Source: an uncultured bacterium
GTDB taxonomy: Bacteria > Verrucomicrobiota > Lentisphaeria > Victivallales > UBA1829
Direction: 5' to 3'
DNA: 8,882 nucleotides
Assembly: GCA_900549045.1 (NCBI GenBank)
Contig: URNE01000066.1
Span: 1-8,882 of the forward strand
Below are positions 1-7,917 of this stretch, piece by piece. The first letter of the stretch is position 1, and every line of letters starts with the position of its first letter. Below the pieces are notes generated by a model, which had not been told where the DNA came from, did no database searches, and saw nothing but the letters and a program-made list of their open reading frames with translations. Both the position numbers and the translations under genes were made by a program.

Positions 1-20
1 CAACCTGTTTCTTTTCTCCA

Positions 21-56
21 TTGCCAAACGTGTTTCGCCGTGATATGTTACACGGC
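21..56 (+). promoter_or_regulatory. Candidate promoter with overlapping operator-like inverted repeat, upstream of GH30 gene
   Basis: A sigma70-like promoter can be read as TTGCCA (21-26), a 17-base spacer, then TATGTT (44-49), matching consensus at 5 of 6 and 4 of 6 positions. A perfect inverted repeat, GCCGTG (37-42) and CACGGC (51-56) separated by 8 bases, straddles the -10 box. A repressor bound there would block RNA polymerase. A 20-bp dyad of this kind is what a LacI-type or similar dimeric regulator would use to control a catabolic glycosidase gene. The expected transcript start is near 56, leaving a leader of about 20 bases that carries the ribosome binding site. The element is seen in the sequence; its function and the identity of the regulator are inferred. 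Confidence 0.45.
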
Positions 57-77
57 AGGCAAAGAAAGGATTGCATT

Positions 78-1430
78 ATGAGCATTAAAATTTATTCGAC
101 CGTGCGCGACCGGAATGACCGGCTGACGCGTCAGAAAGACCGTGAATTCGTGCCGCGTCCCGAGTGTATGGAAGATCGGGATCGCGGCGTCGTGGTGGAT
201 GATGCCGTTCATTTTCAGGAGATTGAAGGCTTCGGCGGGGCGTTGACGGAGTCCGCCGCGTGGGTAATCGCTCAGATGCCCCCGATGCGTCGGAAAGAGA
301 TTCTCGACGCGTATTTTTCCGAACTCGGCTACAACTATGTCCGCATTCACATGAACAGCTGCGATTTTTCGCTCGAAAACTACAGCTATGTCGCGGACAA
401 CGATGCCGAATTGAAAACATTTTCCATAGCGCGTGAAGAACGTTACGTGATTCCCGCGCTCCGCGAAGCGTGGAAGCGTTCACCTGACATGCGTCTCTAC
501 TTCTCTCCATGGAGCCCGCCGGCATGGATGAAAACGAACGGCGAAATGAACCACGGCGGTCGTCTCAAGCCTGAATGCCGCGCACTCTGGGCGGAGTACT
601 ACTGCCGTTTCATCGAAGAGCTCGAAAAACGGAATTGTCCGGTTTGGGGACTCTCCGTGCAGAACGAACCGATGGCGAATCAATGCTTTGACAGTTGCGT
701 GTGGACGGGACGCGAGGAGATGGAGTTCGTGCGCGATTACCTCGGTCCCGCTCTGGCGCGGCATGGATTCGGCGACCGCAAGCTCATGGTGTTTGACCAC
801 AACCGCGATCAGGTGTACCGCCGCGCGACGACCGTTTACAATGATCCGGAAGCGTCGAAATATGTCTGGGGCGCCGCGATTCACTGGTACGAAGGATATT
901 GCGGAAGCGAAATGTCCTATGTTCTCTCCGATCTTCACTTCCGCTGTCCGGAAAAAAAGATCTTTTTCTCCGAGGGCTGCAACGGCGGCAACAACCGGCA
1001 TCTCGGTTCGTGGGAGGCGGGCGAACGCTATTCATCCGCGATCATCAACGACATGAATCACTTCTGCTGCGGCTGGACAGACTGGAACCTTGTCCTCGAC
1101 ATTGCCACCGGCGGTCCCCGCCACGTCCCGAACGCATGCGGAGCTCCGATTCTCTGCGACATTGAGAACGGCACGGTCCATTACCAGCCGGGCTTCTGGC
1201 ACATCGGACACATTTCCCGCTTTGTGAAACGCGGCGCGCGGCGGATCATCGCTTCTCCCGAAATCGCCGCGTTGAAGACGGTCGCGTTCGAGAATCCGGA
1301 CGGTGAAATCGTCGCGGTGGTTCAGAACGCGACGGATTCGGAATTCAAGTGGCACTTGCACTTCCGCGGACAGACCCTTGAGCGAAAGGCGTTTGCGCAC
1401 TCCATCGAGACCTTCTGTTTCCCGAAGTGA
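78..1430 (+). CDS. Glycoside hydrolase family 30 protein (glucosylceramidase-like beta-glycosidase)
   Basis: A 450-residue retaining beta-glycosidase of the GH30 (clan GH-A) type: a TIM barrel followed by a C-terminal beta domain. Family marks are GFGGALTESAAW (residues 51-62), SPWSPPAWM (143-151), the acid/base Glu197 in the QNEP motif and the likely nucleophile Glu299 in FFSEGCNGG. The start at 78 is chosen because AAGAAAGGA (62-70) lies 7 bases upstream; an earlier in-frame ATG at 21 would put coding sequence over the promoter and has no ribosome site. No signal peptide is visible, so the enzyme probably acts in the cytoplasm on imported oligosaccharides or glycosides. Family members cleave beta-glucosides, beta-xylosides, beta-1,6-glucans or glucosylceramide; the substrate cannot be settled from sequence. 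The gene stands alone, converging on the pseudouridine synthase gene. The family call is firm, the substrate open. Confidence 0.9.
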   Translation: MSIKIYSTVRDRNDRLTRQKDREFVPRPECMEDRDRGVVVDDAVHFQEIEGFGGALTESAAWVIAQMPPMRRKEILDAYFSELGYNYVRIHMNSCDFSLENYSYVADNDAELKTFSIAREERYVIPALREAWKRSPDMRLYFSPWSPPAWMKTNGEMNHGGRLKPECRALWAEYYCRFIEELEKRNCPVWGLSVQNEPMANQCFDSCVWTGREEMEFVRDYLGPALARHGFGDRKLMVFDHNRDQVYRRATTVYNDPEASKYVWGAAIHWYEGYCGSEMSYVLSDLHFRCPEKKIFFSEGCNGGNNRHLGSWEAGERYSSAIINDMNHFCCGWTDWNLVLDIATGGPRHVPNACGAPILCDIENGTVHYQPGFWHIGHISRFVKRGARRIIASPEIAALKTVAFENPDGEIVAVVQNATDSEFKWHLHFRGQTLERKAFAHSIETFCFPK

Positions 1431-1452
1431 GCGAGAGCTTTTATCCGGATGA

Positions 1453-1493
1453 CAATCCGTGCCGGCCGCCTCTTTGCGCACCGGCGCGGATTG
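1453..1493. terminator. Hairpin between convergent genes, possible bidirectional terminator
   Basis: Bases 1453-1465 pair with 1481-1493 as a 13-bp stem with a single G-T wobble (1460 with 1486) and a 15-base loop. It lies between the stop of the GH30 gene (1430) and the stop of the pseudouridine synthase gene (1500), where a terminator for both is expected. Neither side has a proper T run, so it is not a textbook intrinsic terminator; it could instead stabilise 3' ends or act with Rho. Confidence 0.4.
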
Positions 1494-1499
1494 CTGCTG

Positions 1500-2446
1500 T
1501 CAGTCGGCTTCTTCCGTCAGTTTCCGCATGTCCGCGGGGAGGGGGGCGGTGACGCGGAGCTCGGCGCCGCGGCAAGGCATCCGCAATTCCGAGGCGTGGA
1601 GCGCCTGGCGCGGAAGAAGCAGACGCGCACGGTCGGCGTCGGTCAGCTTGTCTTCGATGAATTTCGTGAAAAAGGTGTCATCCAGCCCGTAAAGCTTGTC
1701 GCCGGCCATCGGATAGCCGAGCGAACAGAGTGTGGCGCGGATCTGGTGCAGCCGTCCCGTGCGCGGAAAAACTTCCACTTCGCTGAGTCCGTTCCGGCGA
1801 CGGAGAAGACGGAAGGAGGTCTCCGAGCGTTCTCCGCCGGGAACCTGTTCAAAGGTGAAACGGCGTTTCTTGCGGATCGCCGCGGCGGGGTCATAGGAAA
1901 GCCAGCCGTCGGCCGTCAGTTCGTCGGGAAAATCGCCGTGGACGAACGCAATGTAACGTTTGTGTACGCCGGTTCCGGTCAGCGCGCGGGTGAATGCGGC
2001 GGCGGTCTCGGGATTCCGGGCGACAAGAACCACCCCTGAAGTTTCGCGGTCGAGACGCGTTGCGATATGGATGTTTTCGCCGTACTGCTCGCGCAGGACG
2101 CTCCAGAGGGTGTTGCGGAAAAATGCGCCCGCGGGGTGGCACGGCAGATTTCCGGGCTTTGCGACCGCCAGCCAGTCCGGAGTTTCCTCCAGAAGTTCAA
2201 ACGAGCGGTCGACGGGCGGCTCTTCGGCGGGCTTCGGAACGAATGCGATTTTTTCGCCCGTCTGAAGAATGCGCGAGGGGCGTGTGCGACGCCCGTCGAG
2301 CAGAATTTCTCCTTCTTCGATGCTGCGCTGCCATTCGGTTCGGGAACGGTAGGTGAAGCGTTTCCGCAGATACAAGTCGAGCCGGAGACCATTGGCTTCC
2401 GGCTCGACGAGCGTTTCCGCGATTCTTGATTCGGAATTGCGGTCCA

Positions 2447-2447
<1 letters not shown>
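1500..2447 (-). CDS. RluA-family rRNA/tRNA pseudouridine synthase
   Basis: A 315-residue pseudouridine synthase that isomerises specific uridines in structured RNA, most likely 23S rRNA. Residues about 20-75 form an S4 RNA-binding domain (GLRLDLYLRKRF, then EILLDGRRTRPSRIL). The catalytic domain follows, with the RLDRETSGVVL motif carrying the catalytic Asp133 and, later, the conserved segment TGRLHQIRATLCSLGYPM before GDKLYG. The length matches RluC/RluD-like enzymes, which also carry S4 domains. The exact target uridine cannot be told from sequence, so no symbol is given. The ATG (2447-2445) overlaps the ilvD stop by one base (TAATG on the minus strand), and only a weak purine stretch (CGGAAAA) precedes it, so translation is probably coupled to ilvD. 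Pairing with ilvD looks like operon placement and not a shared pathway. Confidence 0.92.
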
Positions 2448-4135
<1,688 letters not shown>

Positions 4136-4166
4136 GGTGTTCCTCCCATCTTTTTTTAGAAAATTA

Positions 4167-4184
4167 TTGAAACCATGGTTGAAA
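4167..4184. promoter_or_regulatory. Palindrome with flanking direct repeats in the ilvD-ffh intergenic region
   Basis: The perfect 10-bp palindrome AACCATGGTT (4171-4180) is framed by two copies of TTGAAA (4167-4172 and 4179-4184). The second copy doubles as the proposed -35 box for ffh, and the whole block lies in the ilvD leader. It is a plausible protein-binding site controlling one or both genes, but no regulator is known from the window. Confidence 0.25.
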
Positions 4185-4206
4185 TTTCGCGGTTCCCTGC
4201 CATAAT
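4179..4206 (+). promoter_or_regulatory. Candidate sigma70 promoter for ffh
   Basis: TTGAAA (4179-4184), a 16-base spacer and CATAAT (4201-4206) match the consensus boxes at 5 of 6 positions each. Transcription would begin near 4213, giving a leader of about 70 bases before the ffh start at 4283. This is pattern matching in an AT-rich stretch, so moderate confidence only. Confidence 0.4.
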
Positions 4207-4236
4207 ATAGGGGTAGCAAAACTGCGATTATCCGGT

Positions 4237-4265
4237 AATATAACACTGGAATTGCATTTACTCAA
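4237..4265 (-). promoter_or_regulatory. ilvD: Candidate sigma70 promoter for ilvD
   Basis: On the minus strand TTGAGT (4265-4260), a 17-base spacer and TATATT (4242-4237) match consensus at 4 of 6 and 5 of 6 positions. The start would be near 4230, leaving a leader of about 95 bases to the ilvD start. With the proposed ffh start near 4213, the two promoters would face each other and overlap slightly, so they could interfere. Confidence 0.35.
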
Positions 4266-4282
4266 GCAGGAGAAGAATAAAT

Positions 4283-5245
4283 ATGTTCAATAATCTGACC
4301 GACAAGCTCCAGGAGGCGCTGCGGAAGCTGCGCGGCGTCGCGTCCCTTTCGGAGTCGAATATCGCGGAACCGATGAAGGAAGTCCTGAACGCGCTGCTCG
4401 AAGCGGACGTCAACCGGGAGGTCGCAGAGGAGTTCGTCGCAAACGTTTCAAAGGAATGTCTCGGCGAAAACGTGCTCAAGAGCGTTACGCCCGGACAGAT
4501 GGCGATCAAGATCGTCAACGACAAGCTTGCCGAATTCATGGGGGAAGCCGAAGCTCCGCTCGCGTGGAACTCTTCAATCCGTCCGAATGTCATTATGATG
4601 GTCGGTCTGCACGGCGGCGGCAAAACCACTTCCAGCGCAAAACTCGCCGCCAATATCCGGAAACGCGGAAAACGCGTCCTTCTCGCCGCATGCGACGTCT
4701 ACCGTCCCGCCGCAATCGACCAGCTCGAAATCCTCGGCAAAGAAGTCGGCGTTGAAGTCTATTCCGAACGCGGAAACATGGACGTGTGTGAAATCTCGCG
4801 CAATGCCGCGAAACGCGCGGTCGCGGACAACTGCGATTACCTCATTATCGACACGGCGGGCCGTCTCCAGATCGACACTTCGATGGTGCAGGAGCTTGTC
4901 CGCCTGAAAGAAGCCGTCTCCCCCGCTGAAATTCTGCTCGTCGCGGATGCCGCGCTCGGTCAGCAGGCGGTTTCGGTCGCGAAACATTTCCACGATGCGC
5001 TCGGAATCACCGGCGTCGTCCTGACGAAACTCGACGGCGATGCGCGCGGCGGTGCGGCTCTTTCGATCCGCAAAGTCACGGGATGTCCGATCAAATTCGT
5101 CGGCGTCGGCGAAAAAGTGGAAGATCTGCAAGTGTTCCACCCCGACCGCATGGCGTCGCGCATCCTCGGCATGGGCGATATCGTCTCCCTCGTCGAAAAG
5201 GCCGCGGAGGAGATCGACAAGGAAGAGGCGGAAAAGCTTCAGTAA
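4283..5245 (+). CDS. ffh: Signal recognition particle protein Ffh, NG (GTPase) domain; ends at a premature in-frame TAA
   Basis: Ffh binds signal sequences of nascent membrane proteins with 4.5S RNA and delivers ribosomes to the receptor FtsY. This 320-residue portion is the complete N and G domains: P-loop GLHGGGKT (108-115), DVYRPAAIDQL (138-148), DTAGR (190-194), the DAALGQQ segment (222-228), TKLDGDARGG (248-257), and GVGEKVEDLQVFHPDR (274-289) followed by ASRILGMGDI. AGGAG (4268-4272) lies 10 bases before the ATG. Family members are about 450 residues; here a TAA replaces codon 321 in the linker, in a context (EKLQ-stop-KLKKNKFDF) where homologs usually have Glu, Lys or Gln. The frame then continues unshifted through a full M domain to 5701, so the intact protein would be about 472 residues. 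As written, the product cannot bind SRP RNA or signal peptides. Interpretations: base error, recent nonsense mutation, readthrough, or split protein. Confidence 0.93.
   Translation: MFNNLTDKLQEALRKLRGVASLSESNIAEPMKEVLNALLEADVNREVAEEFVANVSKECLGENVLKSVTPGQMAIKIVNDKLAEFMGEAEAPLAWNSSIRPNVIMMVGLHGGGKTTSSAKLAANIRKRGKRVLLAACDVYRPAAIDQLEILGKEVGVEVYSERGNMDVCEISRNAAKRAVADNCDYLIIDTAGRLQIDTSMVQELVRLKEAVSPAEILLVADAALGQQAVSVAKHFHDALGITGVVLTKLDGDARGGAALSIRKVTGCPIKFVGVGEKVEDLQVFHPDRMASRILGMGDIVSLVEKAAEEIDKEEAEKLQ
5243..5245 (+). other. ffh: In-frame TAA interrupting ffh between the NG and M domains
   Basis: The codon lies 320 codons after the ffh start and in the same frame as both halves. One base change (GAA, AAA or CAA to TAA) would explain it; an insertion or deletion would not, since the frame is preserved. 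The next base is A, a context not known to favour readthrough. No heptamer slip site can bypass it and return to the same frame. Confidence 0.9.
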
Positions 5246-5299
5246 AAACTCAAAAAGAACAAATTCGACTTCAACGACTTTCTCAGTCAGCTCCGTCAG

Positions 5300-5701
5300 A
5301 TGACCAAGATGGGCGGCGTGGAGGCGATTCTGAAAATGCTCCCGGGCGGCGGCAAGCTCGCCGAAATCCCCGGTTTCGACGCCAGCCAGTTCCGGCGCAT
5401 GGAGGCGATTATCTGCTCCATGAACACGAAGGAGCGCGAGAATCCGGATATCATCGACATGTCCCGCCGCCGCCGTATCGCGAAGGGCAGCGGAACAACC
5501 GTGGAGCAGGTCAGCCAGCTGATCAAGCAGTTCGGCAACATGCGCAAAATGATGAAGAACGTCGGTCTGTTCGGACACGCTTTCCGCGGCGGCAAGCTTG
5601 GTTCGATGGATATGGGAGCGCTTTCCGCCGGGGCCCGGATGCCGAGCTTCGGACGCGGTTCCAACTACACTCCGCCGAAAAAGAAACGCAAGAAACGGTG
5701 A
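5300..5701 (+). CDS. ffh: Ffh M domain, in-frame remainder of the interrupted ffh gene
   Basis: The M domain holds the SRP RNA-binding helix-turn-helix and the methionine-lined signal-peptide groove. In-frame homology begins directly after the TAA (KLKKNKFDFNDFLSQLRQ, from 5246), but the first possible ATG is 5300, so an independently translated 133-residue product would lack the first M-domain helix. No Shine-Dalgarno sequence precedes 5300 or 5309, and no in-frame GTG or TTG occurs between the TAA and 5300. The rest looks sound: LKMLPGGGK, IPGFDASQFRRMEAII, RNA-binding SRRRRIAKGSGTT (residues 55-67 of this fragment), many methionines, and a basic tail (PPKKKRKKR). The stop at 5699 is six bases before the lpxB ATG, so lpxB was probably co-transcribed and coupled to ffh. 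This is best read as the second half of one gene; whether it is translated is unknown. Confidence 0.75.
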   Translation: MTKMGGVEAILKMLPGGGKLAEIPGFDASQFRRMEAIICSMNTKERENPDIIDMSRRRRIAKGSGTTVEQVSQLIKQFGNMRKMMKNVGLFGHAFRGGKLGSMDMGALSAGARMPSFGRGSNYTPPKKKRKKR

Positions 5702-5707
5702 CCGCTC

Positions 5708-6877
5708 ATGAATCGCGGCAGAAAAGAGATCTGGATCATTGCGGGTGAGGCGTCCGGCGACCTTTACGGTGCGCGGATCGCCTCGGAAATCCGCCGCCGC
5801 CGTCCGGATGTCGTCGTCTGCGGAATGGGCGGCGTGGAGATGCGCAAGGCCGGAGTCGAGCTCCTGGTGGATTCCTGCGAGCTGGGCGTGATCGGCCTGA
5901 TCGAAGTCCTGGAGAACATCTTCAAATTCATCCGGATTTTTCTGTATCTCATCCGCGAGGCGAAAAAGCGGCGTCCGCTGGAAGTGATTCTGATTGATTA
6001 CCCCGGCTTCAACATCCGCTTTGCGAAAGCGATGTGGAAAGCCGGAATCCCGGTTGTCTGGTACATCAGCCCGCAGGTGTGGGCATGGCGGCGCGGAAAC
6101 ATCAGGAAGCTTGCGAGATACTGTCGCAAACTCATGGTGATCTTCCCGTTTGAGCCTGAGGTTTACGAAGGCTCCGGGCTCGACGTGGAATTCGTCGGGC
6201 ATCCTCTCGTGGATATCGTGAAGGGACGCGCCGATGCGACGATTGAGCGTGATCCGAACACGATTCTTCTGCTTCCGGGCAGCCGCAAAAAAGAGATCGA
6301 GTATCTGCTGGAGCCGTTTCTGAAAACGGCGGCGATTCTGAAATCGCGCAATCCGAAACTCCAGTTCGTCGTGGCGTCTCCGCGCGAACGGATTCTTCAG
6401 ATGGTGCGCGACGGCATTCAGACTTTCATGACGAAGCATCCCGATTATCCGCTTCCGAAGATTGAGCTGACTCGCGGTAAAACCGCATTCTGGATGCAGC
6501 GCTGCACCGCCGGACTCGCCGCCTCGGGAACGGTTACGGTGGAGTGTGCGATCGCGGGAATTCCCCTGGTCGTCGCGTACCGGTTGAATCAGATCACCTT
6601 CCTGCTGGCGCGTCTGATTATCGGCAGGCTCTTCCGCGGATTTTTCACCATGCCGAACATCATCCTGAACCGCTGTGCGTTTGAGGAATTCCTTCAGTTC
6701 CAGGTCGTTCCGGAAGATCTCGCTGACGCGATGGAGCGGATTCTGCCCGGCGGCTCGCGCCGTGCGCAGGCGGAACAGGATATGAACGACGTCGTTGTGC
6801 AGCTCAGCGGCGGCGCTTCCGGCGCGATTGCCAAAGCCGCCGCCTGTGCGCTCTCCGCGATTCCTGCGGAAAAATAA
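5708..6877 (+). CDS. lpxB: Lipid-A-disaccharide synthase
   Basis: LpxB (glycosyltransferase family 19) joins UDP-2,3-diacylglucosamine to lipid X at the inner face of the cytoplasmic membrane, forming the disaccharide core of lipid A. The 389-residue length is close to E. coli LpxB (382). Family marks in order: IAGEASGDLYGARI (11-24), GMGGVEMRKAG (39-49), LIDYPGFNIRFAK (95-107) with the conserved Asp97, SPQVWAWRRGNI (121-132), FVGHPLVDIV (162-171), LLPGSRKKEI (188-197), and the donor-site region ASGTVTVECAIAGIP (272-286) followed by MPNIIL (315-320). The start is six bases after the ffh stop, with only a weak GGTGA preceding it, suggesting coupled translation with ffh. No other lpx genes are next to it. 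Its presence indicates an outer membrane with lipopolysaccharide. Confidence 0.95.
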   Translation: MNRGRKEIWIIAGEASGDLYGARIASEIRRRRPDVVVCGMGGVEMRKAGVELLVDSCELGVIGLIEVLENIFKFIRIFLYLIREAKKRRPLEVILIDYPGFNIRFAKAMWKAGIPVVWYISPQVWAWRRGNIRKLARYCRKLMVIFPFEPEVYEGSGLDVEFVGHPLVDIVKGRADATIERDPNTILLLPGSRKKEIEYLLEPFLKTAAILKSRNPKLQFVVASPRERILQMVRDGIQTFMTKHPDYPLPKIELTRGKTAFWMQRCTAGLAASGTVTVECAIAGIPLVVAYRLNQITFLLARLIIGRLFRGFFTMPNIILNRCAFEEFLQFQVVPEDLADAMERILPGGSRRAQAEQDMNDVVVQLSGGASGAIAKAAACALSAIPAEK

Positions 6878-6883
6878 TTTTAC

Positions 6884-6917
6884 CGTCCGGCGTTGAAACT
6901 CGTTCATCCGCCGGACG
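6884..6917. terminator. Hairpin downstream of lpxB
   Basis: CGTCCGGCG (6884-6892) pairs perfectly with CGCCGGACG (6909-6917); inside the 16-base loop TGAA (6894-6897) can pair with TTCA (6903-6906). On the plus strand no clear T run follows. On the minus strand the stem is followed by a T-rich stretch (complement of 6870-6882), so it may act as a backup terminator for transcription coming from rubrerythrin. Confidence 0.45.
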
Positions 6918-6930
6918 TTGCATTAAACAA

Positions 6931-6968
6931 AAACGCCCTCCGCCGTTTTGCGATGGCGGAAGGCGTTT
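6931..6968. terminator. Bidirectional intrinsic terminator between lpxB and rubrerythrin
   Basis: AAACGCC (6931-6937) pairs with GGCGTTT (6962-6968) and TCCGCC (6939-6944) with GGCGGA (6955-6960), interrupted only by a C-A mismatch, with a 10-base loop. On the minus strand the stem ends in TTTTTGTTT, a good intrinsic terminator for the rubrerythrin transcript. On the plus strand it ends in GTTTCTGTTT, a weaker but usable tail for lpxB. Confidence 0.75.
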
Positions 6969-6995
6969 CTGTTTCAGCAAAAATCCGATTCGGAA

Positions 6996-7532
6996 TCAGT
7001 AGTTTTCCGCTTCGATCTGGAAGTAGGCTTTCGGATGCTTGCAGGTCGGGCACATTTCCGGAGCTTTTTCGCCGATGTAGACGTGGCCGCAGTTCAGGCA
7101 GATCCATTTCTGCGGGGCGACCCGGGCGAAAACCTCACCTTTCCTGATGTTTTCGACGAGCTTGCGGTAGCGTTCTTCATGATGCTTTTCGATTGCTCCG
7201 ACACGCTCGAATTCACGGGCAATGTCATCGTAGCCTTCTTCGTGGGCCTCTTTGGCGAAATCCGCATACATGGAGGTCCACTCTTCGTGTTCGCCGGCGG
7301 CCGCTGCTTCGAGGTTCGCAACCGTGTTGCCGATGCCGTTCAGGTGCTTGAACCAGAGCTTGGCATGCTCTTTTTCATTTCCGGCGGTTTCTTCAAAAAT
7401 CGCGGCAATCTGGTTGTAGCCTTCCTTGCGCGCCACGCTTGCAAAGTAGGTGTACTTGTTGCGTGCCTGGGACTCTCCCGCAAATGCGAATGCGAGATTC
7501 TTTGCGGTCTTGCTTTCCATGAAATCTGCCAT
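6996..7532 (-). CDS. rbr: Rubrerythrin
   Basis: A 178-residue cytoplasmic diiron peroxidase that reduces hydrogen peroxide to water and is typical of anaerobes. The N-terminal ferritin-like four-helix domain (about 1-135) has the expected ligands: Glu20 in AGESQARNKY, Glu53 and His56 in GNEKEHA, a glutamate in the KEAHEEG segment (94-100), and Glu115 with His118 in IEKHHEERY. A C-terminal rubredoxin domain (about 140-178) carries the [Fe(SCys)4] site as Cys145, Cys148, Cys161 and Cys164 (CLNCG and CPTCK). AGGAGG (7544-7539) lies six bases before the ATG, an excellent ribosome site. It follows the TSCPD gene by 32 bases and is probably co-transcribed with it. No rubredoxin reductase is adjacent, so the electron donor is unknown. 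All core residues are present and nothing is truncated. Confidence 0.95.
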   Translation of the reverse strand: MADFMESKTAKNLAFAFAGESQARNKYTYFASVARKEGYNQIAAIFEETAGNEKEHAKLWFKHLNGIGNTVANLEAAAAGEHEEWTSMYADFAKEAHEEGYDDIAREFERVGAIEKHHEERYRKLVENIRKGEVFARVAPQKWICLNCGHVYIGEKAPEMCPTCKHPKAYFQIEAENY

Positions 7533-7564
7533 TGTTTTCCTCCTGATGTTTTAATGAACGTGAA

Positions 7565-7837
7565 TCAAGCGTTCCCGCTTTTCTTCTTGAGAATTTCCTT
7601 CAGAAACGTCGCAAGCTGGTCGGGACACGAGGTCGGTTTCGCTCCGCAGCGGACGCCTTCGAGCAGGTTTGCAACTTCTTCCGCCTTGCGTCCGCGGACG
7701 AGACAGGAGATCCCGGCGGTGTTGCCCGGACAGCCCCCGTGGAATTGCACGGTCTTGATGGTGTCTCCGTCCATGGTGACGGTGATTCCGCGGCAGCAGA
7801 CGAGCGGCGACGGTGTGAAATTATAGGTTTCCGGCAT
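7565..7837 (-). CDS. Small TSCPD-domain protein (TIGR03905-like)
   Basis: A 90-residue cysteine-rich protein of the TSCPD family, a small uncharacterised family related to the C-terminal segment of B12-dependent ribonucleotide reductases. The naming motif TSCPD is at residues 69-73, with six cysteines at 14, 15, 36, 45, 64 and 71; FHGGCPGN (32-39) and GVRCGAKPTSCPD (61-73) are the most family-like parts. The cysteines suggest metal or redox chemistry but no activity is established. There is no signal peptide or membrane segment. AAGGAGG (7849-7843) five bases before the ATG fixes the start. The gene is 32 bases upstream of rubrerythrin on the same strand, which points to shared expression and possibly to oxidative-stress or iron-related work; that link is inference. 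Confidence 0.85.
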   Translation of the reverse strand: MPETYNFTPSPLVCCRGITVTMDGDTIKTVQFHGGCPGNTAGISCLVRGRKAEEVANLLEGVRCGAKPTSCPDQLATFLKEILKKKSGNA

Positions 7838-7873
7838 TGCTTCCTCCTTGAATGTTTGAAATCGCTTCCCTGT

Positions 7874-7901
7874 ATCTTATCCCGCTTTTTGAAAAAATCA
7901 A
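7874..7901 (-). promoter_or_regulatory. Candidate promoter for the TSCPD-rubrerythrin unit
   Basis: On the minus strand TTGATT (7901-7896), a 16-base spacer and TAAGAT (7879-7874) match consensus at 4 of 6 positions each, in the 80-base gap after the LacI-type gene. The start would be near 7867, about 30 bases before the TSCPD start codon. No terminator is evident after the regulator gene, so read-through from it is also possible. Confidence 0.35.
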
Positions 7902-7917
7902 GGGCCGTTTCTTTTTT

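Noticed and set aside
4136..4246. An in-frame 37-codon extension of ilvD from a GTG at 4246, whose early codons are rich in Ile, Leu and Val, resembling a branched-chain attenuation leader
   Set aside because: It has no stop of its own before ilvD, no ribosome site, and overlaps the proposed -10 box. The bias fits an AT-rich promoter stretch. No terminator/antiterminator pair is visible.
5222..5260. Programmed frameshifting at the A-rich stretch around the ffh TAA
   Set aside because: Both halves are in the same frame, so a shift would need an exact return shift. The run of five As is at and after the stop, not before it.
4283..5701. Reassignment of TAA to an amino acid in this organism
   Set aside because: ilvD (2447-2449) and lpxB (6875-6877) end with TAA where family members are expected to end.
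4574..6907. A 777-codon open frame on the minus strand, antisense to ffh and lpxB
   Set aside because: It mirrors two recognisable proteins and reads as low-complexity Arg/His/Asp/Ala-rich sequence with no known domain. GC-rich codon use produces such antisense frames; similar ones cover ilvD (2918-4048) and the GH30 gene.
7886..7917. Possible intrinsic terminator after the LacI-type gene
   Set aside because: Only a short TTGA/TCAA pairing with weak flanking complementarity can be drawn, and the T run lies in the loop, not after a GC stem.
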